A DNA stretch of 64,000 nt from Thiothrix fructosivorans. GTDB lineage: Bacteria; Pseudomonadota; Gammaproteobacteria; Thiotrichales; Thiotrichaceae. How positions within the stretch are numbered: position 1 is the first letter of the stretch; each line of letters starts with the position of its first letter. The notes below the pieces were generated by a model. The model saw only the letters and a program-made list of their open reading frames with translations, made no database searches and was not told the DNA's origin. Below, piece after piece: positions 25,659 through 35,311 of the stretch. The translations under genes were made by a program, and so were the position numbers. The stretch covers positions 806,001 through 870,000 of the forward strand of contig NZ_JAFMPM010000008.1 of the NCBI RefSeq assembly GCF_017349355.1, read 5' to 3'.

Positions 25659-28091
25659 ATGACTGAAACTGCCTTTCAGGTTGCGGCTGGCGATTGCTTC
25701 CATTGTGGGCAACCGATTCCAGCAGGTGCTTTATACCCCGTTGAGATTGATGCGCAAACCCGTAAGATGTGTTGCACGGGTTGTCAGGCAGTGGCGACAG
25801 CTATCGTCGACAATAACCTGACGGATTATTACCGTTTCCGCACCGAGATTGGCGATAAGCCTGACGATTTAGTGCCGGAAGCCCTGCGTCAGTTACAAGT
25901 GTATGACGCGCCTGAATTGCAAAAATCCTTCGTGCGCGATACCGGTGGCAATATCCGCGAAGCTTCATTGATTCTGGAAGGCATCGTTTGCGCCGCTTGC
26001 GTGTGGCTGAATGAACACCACGTTAAGCAATTGGCGGGCGTGTTAGAATTTCGCGTTAACTACTCCACCCACCGCGCTACCCTGAAATGGGATAACGCCC
26101 GCTTGCCGCTCAGTACGGTGTTGCAAGCCATCTCGGAAATCGGTTATCACGCGCATCCCTTCGACCCCGGTCGTCTTGAATCCATGCAAAAAAAGGAAAA
26201 GTCGGCGGCACTGCGGCGCATTGCCGTGGCGGGCTTGGGCATGATGCAGGTGATGATGATTGCCGTGTCGATGTATATCGGTGCGGTTTCCGACATGGAT
26301 ACCGAGATGCGCGGTTTTCTGCGCTGGATCAGTTTGGTGATGACCACCCCCGTTGTGTTCTATTCGGCACGCGTCTTTTTTAGCTCGGCATGGCGTGACT
26401 TACGACGTGGGCGTTTCGGCATGGATGTGCCGGTTTCGCTGGCTATCGCGATTGCTTTTTCCGCGAGTGTGTGGGCGACTTTGATGGGTGGGGGGGAAGT
26501 CTACTTTGACTCCGTGACCATGTTCACCTTTTTGTTGCTGACGGGGCGCTATTTGGAAATGGCGGCACGGCACAAAGCGGGGCAGGTAGCAGAAGAATTA
26601 GTGCGCCTGATGCCTGCTACCGCCACCCGTTTACGCAATGGTGAGCAAGAAGTTGTACCCGTTAGCCAGCTTGAGTTTGGTGATCACGTCCTAATCAAAC
26701 CGGGTGAGGTTGTGCCTGCCGATGGGGTAGTGATAGAGGGCGTTAGCAGTACCAATGAGTCGTTGCTGACAGGTGAAAGCCTGCCGTGTCATAAACAGCG
26801 CGGTGATGCGCTGGTTGGTGGCACACTGAATATTGAAAGCCCGTTAACCATGCGCGTAGACAAGGTCGGCGACAACACGGTGTTGGCATCCATTATCCGC
26901 TTACTCGAACGGGCGCAGGCAGAAAAGCCCGAATTAGCGCGTTTAGCGGAAAAAGTTGCGTCACGTTTTGTACCGATTATCCTACTCACCGCCGTGGGTG
27001 TCTTTGTATGGTGGTATCAACATGAGCCATCGCAAGCCTTCTGGATTGCTTTGTCGGTGTTAGTGGTCACTTGCCCGTGTGCGTTTTCTCTAGCAACGCC
27101 CGCAGCGTTGACTGCCGCGACAGGCTTACTCACATCCAAGGGTGTGTTAACCACGCGAGGTCATGCGCTGGAAACCTTGGCAAGGGTAAATCACATTATT
27201 TTTGATAAAACCGGTACGTTGTCACACGGTCATTTAGAAGTGGTGGATTTCCAAATATTGGGTAGTACTTCAGCGTTGGTGTGTCAGCAAGTCGCGGCTG
27301 GTTTGGAAACTGCTTCTGAACATCCCGTGGCGCAGGCGATTATGCGTTTGAGTGACAGTCCTGCGCGTTTTGAAGACTTAAGCGCTGAGTCTGGGCGGGG
27401 TGTGAAAGGTGTGTACCAGCAGAAGCAGTACCGTATTGGTACACAGTCGTTTGTTCAAGAATTAACAGGCTGTGCTGTGCCAGCGGGTGTGCCCGTGCCG
27501 AATGCACGTTCACAGGTGTTTCTTGGCACGGTTGAGGATGGTTGGTTGGCGGTGATCAGTTTAGCCGATCAGTTACGTGCGGAAGCGGCGCAGATGGTTG
27601 CCGAGTTGCAAGCTTTGGGTGTTAACGTGACCTTATTGAGCGGTGATGCACCCAGTGTGGTGGCGGCGGTTGCCCAGCAATTAGCGATTCCCACCGCGCT
27701 GGGTGGACAGTTACCGGACGACAAACTTGCTTATCTGCGTGAGTTGCAAGCGCAAGGTGCGGTAGTAGCAATGGTGGGTGACGGCGTGAATGATGCGCCT
27801 GTATTGGCGGGTGCACAGGTGTCGATTGCCATGGGCAGCGGCTCACAATTAGCCCAAGCCAGCGCTGACATGGTGTTGCTATCAGAGAAGCTTCAACAAT
27901 TGCCGTTTGCGATTCGCACGGCACGGCGTATGCAAGTAATTATTAAACAAAACTTTCTTTGGACAATTGCCTATAATGTGTTGGCAATTCCTTTAGCGGC
28001 AGCAGGTATTATTGCGCCGTGGATGGCAGCAATCGGTATGTCAGCTAGCTCGCTAGTCGTCGTATTGAATGCATTACGTCTGAAAAATTAA
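25659..28091 (+). CDS. ccoI: Copper-transporting P-type ATPase CcoI (FixI)
   Basis: 810 residues from the ATG at 25659; a GTG two codons earlier is possible. The N-terminus has a Cys-rich CFHCGQ...CCTGCQAV cluster, then a heavy-metal domain with GIVCAACVW. Membrane helices follow, with the ion-binding CPC in VTCPCAFSLATP (about 472-474), TGES in the actuator domain, the phosphorylated Asp in DKTGT (about 515) and GDGVNDAP. It exports copper for insertion into cbb3-type cytochrome oxidase. The order CcoG-FixH-CcoI-CcoS is the standard maturation operon. Confidence 0.94.
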   Translation: MTETAFQVAAGDCFHCGQPIPAGALYPVEIDAQTRKMCCTGCQAVATAIVDNNLTDYYRFRTEIGDKPDDLVPEALRQLQVYDAPELQKSFVRDTGGNIREASLILEGIVCAACVWLNEHHVKQLAGVLEFRVNYSTHRATLKWDNARLPLSTVLQAISEIGYHAHPFDPGRLESMQKKEKSAALRRIAVAGLGMMQVMMIAVSMYIGAVSDMDTEMRGFLRWISLVMTTPVVFYSARVFFSSAWRDLRRGRFGMDVPVSLAIAIAFSASVWATLMGGGEVYFDSVTMFTFLLLTGRYLEMAARHKAGQVAEELVRLMPATATRLRNGEQEVVPVSQLEFGDHVLIKPGEVVPADGVVIEGVSSTNESLLTGESLPCHKQRGDALVGGTLNIESPLTMRVDKVGDNTVLASIIRLLERAQAEKPELARLAEKVASRFVPIILLTAVGVFVWWYQHEPSQAFWIALSVLVVTCPCAFSLATPAALTAATGLLTSKGVLTTRGHALETLARVNHIIFDKTGTLSHGHLEVVDFQILGSTSALVCQQVAAGLETASEHPVAQAIMRLSDSPARFEDLSAESGRGVKGVYQQKQYRIGTQSFVQELTGCAVPAGVPVPNARSQVFLGTVEDGWLAVISLADQLRAEAAQMVAELQALGVNVTLLSGDAPSVVAAVAQQLAIPTALGGQLPDDKLAYLRELQAQGAVVAMVGDGVNDAPVLAGAQVSIAMGSGSQLAQASADMVLLSEKLQQLPFAIRTARRMQVIIKQNFLWTIAYNVLAIPLAAAGIIAPWMAAIGMSASSLVVVLNALRLKN

Positions 28092-28134
28092 CGCTTTGGG
28101 TCTATAATGGTCGGTTTACTCAGGATGTAACACG

Positions 28135-28347
28135 ATGGAAGCTTTGTATCTGCTGATTCCGATTGCACTGGGTGTTATGGTTGTGGTGGTGATTGCCTTC
28201 ATCTATACCGTCAAAAGCGGGCAATACGATGATTTAGAAGGCCCCGCTCACCGCATCCTGATGGATGATGATGACCCGCGTATCCCGCGATCACCGAAAC
28301 CACCTGTGGCGCAAGCCTCAACCGGTAGCGATGATCAAAACGCTTAG
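28135..28347 (+). CDS. ccoS: Cbb3-type cytochrome oxidase assembly protein CcoS
   Basis: 70 residues. One N-terminal membrane helix (about 3-26) is followed by the conserved [19 protein letters not shown] stretch that identifies CcoS. The C-terminal tail is variable. CcoS is needed for haem and copper insertion into the oxidase. It lies 43 bp after ccoI, whose gap contains a GGATG sequence before the start. Confidence 0.93.
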   Translation: MEALYLLIPIALGVMVVVVIAFIYTVKSGQYDDLEGPAHRILMDDDDPRIPRSPKPPVAQASTGSDDQNA

Positions 28348-28455
28348 TCTGGTGACGATAGAAGAGTGTGCCGCTTATCGCCGCTTAATACCTCTATATC
28401 ATTTTGTTCATAAACCTGAACATATCATTAACCATAATGTGAAAATTGTTCTATG

Positions 28456-28511
28456 CTATCTATAACAAATTCCTCTGGTGAGAACTGGTAGGTTTTTAGA
28501 TAGATTTTTTT
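28456..28511 (+). terminator. Possible terminator of ccoGHIS
   Basis: CTATCTA (28456-28462) can pair with TAGATAG (28497-28503), followed by A and seven T. Loop 34 nt, arms AT-rich, so support is weak. The rest of the 274-bp gap to the LysR-type gene shows no gene; an ORF overlapping the ccoS end is not convincing. Confidence 0.35.
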
Positions 28512-28533
28512 AATCGTTGATCAGTAGTAAATA

Positions 28534-28581
28534 TCCGGGAATGGATGACCGGAACAGGGATGGCAAGGATGGATTCCCTGT
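28534..28581 (+). other. Two consecutive hairpins in the leader of the LysR-type gene
   Basis: TCCGG/CCGGA (28534-28538 with 28549-28553) and ACAGGGA/TCCCTGT (28554-28560 with 28575-28581) form adjacent stems about 40-90 nt before the start codon. No known riboswitch class is recognised. They could influence translation or be fortuitous. Confidence 0.3.
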
Positions 28582-28621
28582 GGGGTTTGCTAGGACTGGT
28601 AATAGGAGAATAGGTAATCAT

Positions 28622-29530
28622 ATGGCTGATAGAAGATTACAGGTCTTTCATGCGGTGGCTCGACTGTTGAGCTTCACCAAGGCAGCAGAAGTGCTGCACA
28701 TGACGCAACCGGCGGTCACATTCCAGATTCGTCAGTTGGAAGATCAGTTTGATACTCGTCTGTTCGACCGGACACACAACCGTGTATCCCTCACAGAAGC
28801 GGGCAAAATCGTGTTCGAGTACTCCGAGCGTATTTTCGAGCAATACAGCGAAATGGAAAATGCCATTCGTGAAATGACGAATGACATCAGTGGTTCACTG
28901 ACCATCGGTGCGAGCACGACTATTTCTGAGTACATGTTGCCGTCGCTGTTGGGTGAATTCAATTCCAAGAACCCCGATGTCAGATTGCGTTTGCGTGTGT
29001 CTAACACCGAAGGCATTGTGTCAATGGTGGAAAACAACGTGATTGATCTTGGCGTTGTCGAAGGCATGGTCAACAACAAAAACTTGTTGGTAGAAGTCTG
29101 CCGTCAAGATGATTTGGTATTGATCGTTCCGCCGACACACGCCTTGGCAGGCAAAACAGCCGTCAAGTTGAAAGACGTGCTGGATTACCCGTTCATCTGC
29201 CGTGAAGAAGGTTCAGGCACACGTGAAGTGGTTCTCGACTACCTGTATGCCTTGGGTATGGATAAGCACGCGATGAACGCTTGTTTGGAACTGGGTAGCC
29301 CAGAAGCGGTAAAAGGTGCAGTTGAAGCAGGCATGGGCGTTTCCATTGTCTCCAGCGCCAGCATCGGCAAAGAACTGAAACTCGGTTCACTGGTTGCTAT
29401 CCCGCTTGACCCACCCTTGACCCGTGACTTCTCTTTTGTGCGCCAGCGTCAAAAGTTCAAAGTCCGTGCGATGGAAGAATTGCTAGAGTTTGCACGCAGC
29501 TACTGCGAAAACCTCAAAAAGCAGAAATAA
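28622..29530 (+). CDS. LysR-family transcriptional regulator
   Basis: 302 residues from the ATG at 28622; a longer in-frame start would add an unfolded-looking 35-residue extension. A winged helix-turn-helix covers residues 1-60 (FTKAAEVLHMTQPAVTFQIRQLE). The periplasmic-binding-like effector domain covers about 90-295 (GASTTISEYMLPSLL, GVVEG, REEGSGTREV). The pattern resembles regulators of sulfur or carbon assimilation (CysB/CbbR/YeiE neighbourhoods), but the target cannot be named. An AGGAG lies about 15 nt upstream. Confidence 0.88.
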   Translation: MADRRLQVFHAVARLLSFTKAAEVLHMTQPAVTFQIRQLEDQFDTRLFDRTHNRVSLTEAGKIVFEYSERIFEQYSEMENAIREMTNDISGSLTIGASTTISEYMLPSLLGEFNSKNPDVRLRLRVSNTEGIVSMVENNVIDLGVVEGMVNNKNLLVEVCRQDDLVLIVPPTHALAGKTAVKLKDVLDYPFICREEGSGTREVVLDYLYALGMDKHAMNACLELGSPEAVKGAVEAGMGVSIVSSASIGKELKLGSLVAIPLDPPLTRDFSFVRQRQKFKVRAMEELLEFARSYCENLKKQK

Positions 29531-29596
29531 CATCCGCAGTGGGTGCAGCTTATCTTGCTGTACCCTCGGATGATTAGCATTACACAGGAAATCCCC

Positions 29597-30049
29597 ATGT
29601 TACCCGGTATGCCACAATCAACCGGCTCTGCCGAAGAAAAGCGTCTTCGCAAGCTATACCGCGACATGCGTTCACAGGATCAGGCAACCCTACTGCGGTT
29701 TGCCGAATTCCTCGCAGGCTCACCCACGCTTGACGCTGAACCCATGACCGAATTCCCCACTCCAGAAAGTATTCCGCGCCCCGAACAGGAAAGTGTCGTC
29801 AAAGCGATTAAGCGCCTGACTGCTACGTACCCGATGGTGCCGCGTGAGCGTTTATTGAATGAAACCTCCAGCCTGATGACCGCGCATGTGATTCATGGCA
29901 AGTCAGCGACCATGGTGATTGATGAGCTGGAAGTGATGTTTGCACAGCACTACACTACGCTGAAAATCGAATTTGAGGATAAAGCAACTCCAGCTTCACT
30001 CCAAGCCGAACACACGGGCATGGATGTGTCCAATCTGATCACGGACTGA
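29597..30049 (+). CDS. Conserved protein of unknown function
   Basis: 150 residues from the ATG at 29597, chosen because ACAGGAAATCCCC gives a well-spaced ribosome site. Predicted mostly helical and soluble: [25 protein letters not shown] near the start in outline, a Pro-rich linker ([13 protein letters not shown]), then a helical domain with [21 protein letters not shown] and [14 protein letters not shown]. No catalytic motif is visible. It follows the LysR-type gene by 66 bp, and its last 54 bp overlap the 3' end of uvrB on the other strand, so the two transcripts could interfere. Confidence 0.7.
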   Translation: MLPGMPQSTGSAEEKRLRKLYRDMRSQDQATLLRFAEFLAGSPTLDAEPMTEFPTPESIPRPEQESVVKAIKRLTATYPMVPRERLLNETSSLMTAHVIHGKSATMVIDELEVMFAQHYTTLKIEFEDKATPASLQAEHTGMDVSNLITD

Positions 30050-32020
30050 TGCCGCTTGCTCGAACTCCAAATTCTTGGCGTGCTGGAACATCTTTTCTTC
30101 CAACTTTTTGATCTGCTTAAGTGCCTGATCGGGCGTTAAGCTGCGGTATTCTGCTGCGTCTTCGGCGACTTTCTTTTCCCCTCGTGTTTTGCCTTTACCC
30201 TTAGTGGCATTGGCGTAAGCGCCTTCCATCACATCAGCAATGCGCTTACGAATGGTTTGCGGGGTAATGCCCAGTGCTTCATTGTGGGCAAGCTGTTTAG
30301 TGCGGCGTCGACTGGTTTCATTCATCGCTTTACGCATCGACTCGGTGATTTTGTCGGCATACAGAATCGCTTTGCCTTCAGAATTGCGGGCGGCGCGTCC
30401 GATGGTTTGGATCAGGGAGCGTTCGGAACGCAGGAAACCTTCCTTGTCTGCATCCAGAATCGCCACCAGTGACACTTCCGGTATATCCAAGCCTTCCCGC
30501 AGCAAGTTAATCCCGATCAGTGCATCGAATTCGCCTTTGCGCAAGTCGCGAATGATTTCGACGCGCTCTACGGTGTCGATGTCGGAATGCAGGTAACGTA
30601 CCTTGATGCCGTGTTCCATCAAGTAATCGGTGAGGTCTTCCGCCATGCGTTTGGTTAGGGTCGTGACCAATACGCGTTCGTTGCGTAAGGCGCGTTCGCT
30701 GATTTCAGACATCACATTATCGACTTGCGAGAGAATGGGGCGAACTTCGACTTCGGGATCGACCAGTCCGGTGGGACGTACCACCTGTTCGGCGATATTG
30801 TCGGAATGTTCCAGCTCATATGTGCCGGGGGTGGCGGAAACATGGATGGCTTGCGGAATCAGTTTCTCGAATTCATCAAAGCGCAGTGGGCGGTTGTCGA
30901 GTGCCGAGGGCAGGCGGAAACCGTAATCGACCAGCGTGCTTTTGCGTGAATAGTCGCCTTTGTACATGCCGCCGAATTGCGGGATGGTGACGTGGGCTTC
31001 GTCGATGAACACGATGGCATTGCGTGGCAAGTAATCGAACAGGCACGGCGGCGGTTCACCGGCGGGGCGTTTCGATAGGTAACGTGAATAGTTTTCGATG
31101 CCGGAACAATAGCCGGTTTCGACGATCATTTCGATGTCGTACTGGGTGCGCTGTTCGAGGCGTTGTGCTTCCACCAAACGGTCGTTTTCACGTAATACGG
31201 TGAGGCGTTCTTTGAGTTCGGCTTTGATGTAGTCGATAGCTGCCAGCAGCACTTCACGCGGGGTAACGTAGTGCGTTTTCGGGTAAACCGTGAGGCGTGG
31301 CACGCGGCGCAGCACCTCGCCCGTCAGCGGGTCGAAATAGCTGAGGTTTTCGATTTCGTCGTCGAAGAGTTCGATGCGAATGGCTTCTTTGTCGGATTCG
31401 GCGGGGTGAATGTCGATGACTTCGCCACGTACCCGAAACGTGCCGCGTTGTAGGTCAATGTCGTTGCGGGTGTATTGCATTTCGGCGAGGCGGCGCAGCA
31501 GGGTGCGTTGGTCGATGCGGTCGCCGCGCACCAGAATCAGCAGCATTTTCAGATACGATTCGGGGTCGCCCAAGCCGTAAATCGACGAAACCGTGGCGAT
31601 AATAATGACATCTTTGCGTTCGAACAGGTTGCGGGTGGCGGAAAGGCGCATTTGTTCAATGTGGTCGTTGATGGCGGAATCTTTTTCGATGTACACGTCT
31701 TTGGACGGCACATAAGCTTCCGGTTGGTAATAATCGAAGTATGAAACGAAGTATTCCACCGCATTGTTTGGAAAAAATTCCTTCATCTCGCCATAAAGCT
31801 GTGCTGCCAGTGTTTTATTGTGCACCAGAATAATCGCTGGGCGCTGGGTTTGCTGGATGATATTCGCCATCGTGAAGGTTTTGCCCGAACCTGTCACCCC
31901 CAGCAAGGTTTGGTGCAGCAAGCCGTCGTTTAAGCCATTGACCAGCGAGCGAATCGCTTCGGGTTGGTCGCCAGCGGGCTGGTAGGTGGTGTGAAGCTGG
32001 AAAGTATTCGCTTCAGTCAT
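29996..32020 (-). CDS. uvrB: Excinuclease ABC subunit B (UvrB)
   Basis: 674 residues from the ATG at 32020. Walker A TGSGKT lies near residue 45, the beta-hairpin region near YYQPEAYVP, helicase motifs [12 protein letters not shown]-like and QTIGRAARN follow, and a UvrC-binding UVR helix pair closes the protein ([18 protein letters not shown]). It verifies damage in nucleotide excision repair. Its start overlaps the stop of the upstream TetR-type gene by 8 bp, an unusual pairing. The 3' end overlaps the convergent unknown gene by 54 bp. Confidence 0.97.
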   Translation of the reverse strand: MTEANTFQLHTTYQPAGDQPEAIRSLVNGLNDGLLHQTLLGVTGSGKTFTMANIIQQTQRPAIILVHNKTLAAQLYGEMKEFFPNNAVEYFVSYFDYYQPEAYVPSKDVYIEKDSAINDHIEQMRLSATRNLFERKDVIIIATVSSIYGLGDPESYLKMLLILVRGDRIDQRTLLRRLAEMQYTRNDIDLQRGTFRVRGEVIDIHPAESDKEAIRIELFDDEIENLSYFDPLTGEVLRRVPRLTVYPKTHYVTPREVLLAAIDYIKAELKERLTVLRENDRLVEAQRLEQRTQYDIEMIVETGYCSGIENYSRYLSKRPAGEPPPCLFDYLPRNAIVFIDEAHVTIPQFGGMYKGDYSRKSTLVDYGFRLPSALDNRPLRFDEFEKLIPQAIHVSATPGTYELEHSDNIAEQVVRPTGLVDPEVEVRPILSQVDNVMSEISERALRNERVLVTTLTKRMAEDLTDYLMEHGIKVRYLHSDIDTVERVEIIRDLRKGEFDALIGINLLREGLDIPEVSLVAILDADKEGFLRSERSLIQTIGRAARNSEGKAILYADKITESMRKAMNETSRRRTKQLAHNEALGITPQTIRKRIADVMEGAYANATKGKGKTRGEKKVAEDAAEYRSLTPDQALKQIKKLEEKMFQHAKNLEFEQAASVRDQIGHIHARVFGLE

Positions 32021-32609
32021 GGAGAATGCCTGTACGGATAGTTTGCAGCAATTGCGCGGTGTATTCCGGCAAGGGGCGTTCGATGACGCCATCCAGTCGC
32101 AACTGGATCATGCGGATTGCCCCGCCAAAGATGCTGGACGTAATGACCCACGGATCGAGCGCGACGAAATCACCGTTGTCGATGCCTTGGTGCACGATCT
32201 GACGCATTTTGGTAAACGGCGCTGAATGGCACGCCAGCGGGTCTTCGGAAATAAATTCGGTGTGCTTGGCGTGGAACGCGAAGGCGATGATATTGCGGTG
32301 GGTTTCGGTGTAGCCAAAGAGCTGCTGGATAATGGCTTCGCATTGCCGCCAAGGGGTTGGATATGCCGCGATGACCGCATCCACCAACTCGTCGATTTCA
32401 TTGAGGATGTGTTTGTACAGTGCTTGCGCCACGCCTTCTTTGCCGCCGAAATGGTTGTAAATCGAGCCGATGCTGACTTGCGCACGCTTTTGCACTTCGT
32501 GGATGGAGACATTGTGGTAGCCATTTTCGACAAACAAGTCTAACGCTGCAGTCAGAATACGGCAGTCGATCGGTTCGGGCAGGGTAGGACACTTCTTTAA
32601 GTACGGCAT
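32013..32609 (-). CDS. TetR-family regulator, divergent from formaldehyde genes
   Basis: 198 residues from the ATG at 32609; a longer start would run into the adhC promoter. The helix-turn-helix is at about 30-55 ([20 protein letters not shown]). The C-terminal ligand domain has PDP-like and Cys/His residues but no diagnostic motif. It is divergent from adhC-fghA and overlaps uvrB by 8 bp. A perfect AATGAA-CA-TTCATT palindrome sits in the adhC promoter, a plausible operator. The inference is a formaldehyde- or aldehyde-responsive repressor that also drives uvrB. Confidence 0.88.
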   Translation of the reverse strand: MPYLKKCPTLPEPIDCRILTAALDLFVENGYHNVSIHEVQKRAQVSIGSIYNHFGGKEGVAQALYKHILNEIDELVDAVIAAYPTPWRQCEAIIQQLFGYTETHRNIIAFAFHAKHTEFISEDPLACHSAPFTKMRQIVHQGIDNGDFVALDPWVITSSIFGGAIRMIQLRLDGVIERPLPEYTAQLLQTIRTGILHD

Positions 32610-32645
32610 ACCGACAAGCCTAGCTAATCCCCTGACAAATAGCAA

Positions 32646-32674
32646 TTGACAGAAATGAACATTCATTCTACTTT
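32646..32674 (+). promoter_or_regulatory. adhC promoter with embedded TetR-type operator
   Basis: A consensus -35 TTGACA (32646-32651) and a -10 TACTTT (32669-32674) are 17 bp apart. The spacer holds AATGAACATTCATT (32654-32667), a perfect 6-bp inverted repeat around CA. A repressor here would block polymerase directly. The nearest regulator gene is the divergent TetR-type gene starting at 32609. Confidence 0.7.
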
Positions 32675-32704
32675 TGAGGAACAATACATTTAGGAGTAGA
32701 GCGT

Positions 32705-33814
32705 ATGAAATGCCGTGCAGCCGTGGCGTGGGAGCCAAAAAAACCACTGGTGATTGAAGAAATCGAAGTCGAAAAGCCGCGTGAAGGCGAAGTCTTGTTG
32801 CGGGTAGTGGCCTCTGGTGTGTGCCATACCGATGCGTTCACCCTGTCAGGTGATGACCCAGAAGGTGCATTTCCGTGCATTCTCGGTCACGAAGGTGGTT
32901 GTATTGTGGAAGAATGTGGCCCCGGTGTGAAAAACCTGAAACCGGGTGATCACGTTATCCCGCTGTATATTCCCGAATGCGGTGAATGCGAATACTGCCA
33001 TTCCACCAAATCGAATTTGTGCCAATCCATCGCTTCGACGGTGTGGACAGGCTATATGCCAGACCATACGCGCCGCTTTACCTGTAAAGGGCAGCCGATT
33101 TACCACTACATGGGCTGTTCTACGTTCTCGGAATACACCGTTGTGCCGGAAATCGCGTTGGCGAAGATCAACCCTGCCGCACCGTTGGATAAGGTGTGCT
33201 TGCTGGGCTGTGGCGTAACCACGGGGATTGGTGCGGTGCTGAATACTGCCAAGGTCGAGCCGGGTTCTACCGTTGCTGTATTCGGGCTGGGTGGCATCGG
33301 TTTGTCGTGCATCCAAGGCGCGGTTATGGCGAAAGCCGGGCGCATTATTGCCATCGACATTAACCCCGGCAAGTGGGCAATGGCGCAAGCACTGGGCGCG
33401 ACCGATTTCGTTAACCCCAAAGACGTGAACGGTTCGATCAGCGAATACATCAAGGAAATCACCAACGGCGGCGTGGATTATTCCTTCGAGTGCATCGGCA
33501 ATGTTCATGTGATGCGTGATGCGCTGGAATGCACGCACATGGGTTGGGGCGTTTCCACCGTAATCGGGGTGGCAGGGGCTGGGCAGGAAATTTCCACTCG
33601 TCCGTTCAATCTAGTCGTCGGGCGTACTTGGAAAGGGTCAGCTTTCGGTGGCGTGAAAGGGCGCACTGAATTGCCGGGTTATGTGGAGCGTTATATGAGC
33701 GGCGAAATCGAGCTGGATAGTATGGTTACGCACACCATGCCGCTGGATGACATTAACCGTGCGTTTGATTTAATGCACAGCGGCGAAAGTATCCGTTCCG
33801 TGATTATTTTCTAA
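32705..33814 (+). CDS. adhC: S-(hydroxymethyl)glutathione dehydrogenase (class III alcohol dehydrogenase)
   Basis: 369 residues. It oxidises the formaldehyde-glutathione adduct with NAD+ to S-formylglutathione. Catalytic zinc ligands are in SGVCHTDAF and ILGHEGG; the structural zinc uses the four Cys of [17 protein letters not shown]. The NAD-binding [13 protein letters not shown] and the class III C-terminal [13 protein letters not shown] are present. An AGGAG lies before the ATG. fghA follows after 9 bp, giving the two-step glutathione pathway. It could also act as an S-nitrosoglutathione reductase. Confidence 0.96.
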   Translation: MKCRAAVAWEPKKPLVIEEIEVEKPREGEVLLRVVASGVCHTDAFTLSGDDPEGAFPCILGHEGGCIVEECGPGVKNLKPGDHVIPLYIPECGECEYCHSTKSNLCQSIASTVWTGYMPDHTRRFTCKGQPIYHYMGCSTFSEYTVVPEIALAKINPAAPLDKVCLLGCGVTTGIGAVLNTAKVEPGSTVAVFGLGGIGLSCIQGAVMAKAGRIIAIDINPGKWAMAQALGATDFVNPKDVNGSISEYIKEITNGGVDYSFECIGNVHVMRDALECTHMGWGVSTVIGVAGAGQEISTRPFNLVVGRTWKGSAFGGVKGRTELPGYVERYMSGEIELDSMVTHTMPLDDINRAFDLMHSGESIRSVIIF

Positions 33815-33823
33815 GGATGGCGT

Positions 33824-34660
33824 ATGAAGCTGATTGAAAGTGTTAAAGAATTCGGCGGCTATCTCAACCGTTACACTCATGATTCAGTGGCGTGCCAGAG
33901 CGAGATGACGTTTTCGGCGTACTTGCCGCCACAGGCTGCGCACGGCAATGTGCCTGCGCTGTATTGGCTGTCGGGGTTGACCTGTACCGATGATAATTTT
34001 CGGGTGAAGGCGGGTGCGCAACGTTACGCCGCCGAGCATGGCATTGCGCTGATTATTCCTGATACCAGCCCACGTGGGGATAGCGTGCCGGATGTACCAG
34101 AACATTATGATCTGGGGCAAGGTGCGGGCTTCTACGTCAATGCGATTCAGCCGCCGTGGGATAAGCATTTCCGCATGTACGATTATGTGGTGGAGGAATT
34201 GCCTCATTTGGTGGAGGCAAACTTGCCGCTGATTCCGGGGCTGAAATCCATCAGCGGGCATTCGATGGGTGGGCACGGTGCGTTGATTGCCGCGCTGAAA
34301 AATCCCATTGCATACCGTTCAGTGTCGGCCTTTGCGCCGATTTGCCATCCGCTCAATGGCGCGTGGGGCAAGGGCTGTTTCGCGGCGTATTTGGGTGAGA
34401 CTACCGCGTTGTGGGAAGCCTATGATGCGACCTGCTTGGTGCAAGCAGGGGCGCGTGTGCCGGAGATCTTGATTGACCAAGGCACGGCGGATGAATTTCT
34501 GATGGAGGGGCAATTGCTGCCGGAGGTGTTCCAAGTGGCGTGTTTGCAGGCTGAGCAGACGTTGTCATTGCGGATGCAGGAAGGCTACGACCACAGCTAC
34601 CACTTCATCGCCACCTTCATCGGTGAACACATGGCATGGCACGCGCAGGCGTTGAGATGA
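33824..34660 (+). CDS. fghA: S-formylglutathione hydrolase
   Basis: 278 residues. An esterase of the alpha/beta-hydrolase fold with the nucleophile Ser147 in SGHSMGGHGAL, Asp in IDQGTADEFL and His in YDHSYHFIATFI. It hydrolyses S-formylglutathione to formate and glutathione. It lies 9 bp after adhC, and both would be controlled from the adhC promoter. A conserved LSGLTCTDDNF segment near residue 55 is typical of the family. It ends 9 bp from the convergent queE stop. Confidence 0.95.
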   Translation: MKLIESVKEFGGYLNRYTHDSVACQSEMTFSAYLPPQAAHGNVPALYWLSGLTCTDDNFRVKAGAQRYAAEHGIALIIPDTSPRGDSVPDVPEHYDLGQGAGFYVNAIQPPWDKHFRMYDYVVEELPHLVEANLPLIPGLKSISGHSMGGHGALIAALKNPIAYRSVSAFAPICHPLNGAWGKGCFAAYLGETTALWEAYDATCLVQAGARVPEILIDQGTADEFLMEGQLLPEVFQVACLQAEQTLSLRMQEGYDHSYHFIATFIGEHMAWHAQALR

Positions 34661-34669
34661 GAGGGAATT

Positions 34670-35311
34670 CTACGGTATCCCCAACAACTTGTGAGTTTGT
34701 ACGCTGAGTTTCCACTGCGGGTGCTGCATACAATACGTAATTGCTGCCTTGGTATTCTGCGCCTGTGCCGCCCCATCCATTGCTTGCAGGTAGAAGTGCT
34801 GGAAGTCCAGCCCTGCAAAGCGTTCTGGCATGGCTAGATGTTGCGGGTACACCAATTTAAGTTCATTGCCATGCGTTAGTACGATCTCGCTGTCGGCTTT
34901 GGGGCTGACGCAGAGCCAGTCGATGCCTGCGGGGGCGGGTTTGGTGCCGTTGGTTTCTACCGCAATCTCGAAGTTTTCTTGGTGTAAAGCGTCGATCAGG
35001 GCTTTATCCAATTGCAACAGCGGTTCGCCGCCGGTGAAGACGATGAAGCGGTTCATGTCTTTTTTTACGCCGATCCACCATTCTTGAATGATCGCCGCGA
35101 CCAGTGCTTTGGGATCGCGGAATTTGCCGCCGTTGATGCCATCCACGCCTACAAAGTCGGTGTCGCAGAAGTTGCAGACGGCTTTGGCGCGGTCGGCTTC
35201 AACCCCTGACCAGAGATTGCAGCCAGCGAAGCGGCAAAAGATCGCGGGGCGACCGGCGTGGAAGCCTTCGCCTTGCAGGGTGTAGAAAATTTCTTTGACG
35301 GAATAGGTCAT
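34670..35311 (-). CDS. queE: 7-carboxy-7-deazaguanine synthase QueE
   Basis: 213 residues from the ATG at 35311, which overlaps the QueD-like stop as ATGA; longer starts fall inside that gene. It is a small radical-SAM enzyme that makes 7-carboxy-7-deazaguanine on the way to preQ0 and queuosine. The cluster motif is the QueE-type C-X14-C-X2-C, from Cys in FAGCNLW to CNFCDTD. TGGEPLLQ binds SAM and VETNGT follows. Cotranscribed with the QueD-like gene. Confidence 0.93.
   Translation of the reverse strand: MTYSVKEIFYTLQGEGFHAGRPAIFCRFAGCNLWSGVEADRAKAVCNFCDTDFVGVDGINGGKFRDPKALVAAIIQEWWIGVKKDMNRFIVFTGGEPLLQLDKALIDALHQENFEIAVETNGTKPAPAGIDWLCVSPKADSEIVLTHGNELKLVYPQHLAMPERFAGLDFQHFYLQAMDGAAQAQNTKAAITYCMQHPQWKLSVQTHKLLGIP

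Noticed and set aside
28265-28465. 66-codon frame overlapping the end of ccoS
   Set aside because: No ribosome site, Met/His-rich start created by the Asp codons of ccoS; no recognisable product.
32846-33538. 230-codon open frame antisense to adhC
   Set aside because: Mirror of a well-matched dehydrogenase frame; composition is that of an antisense frame.
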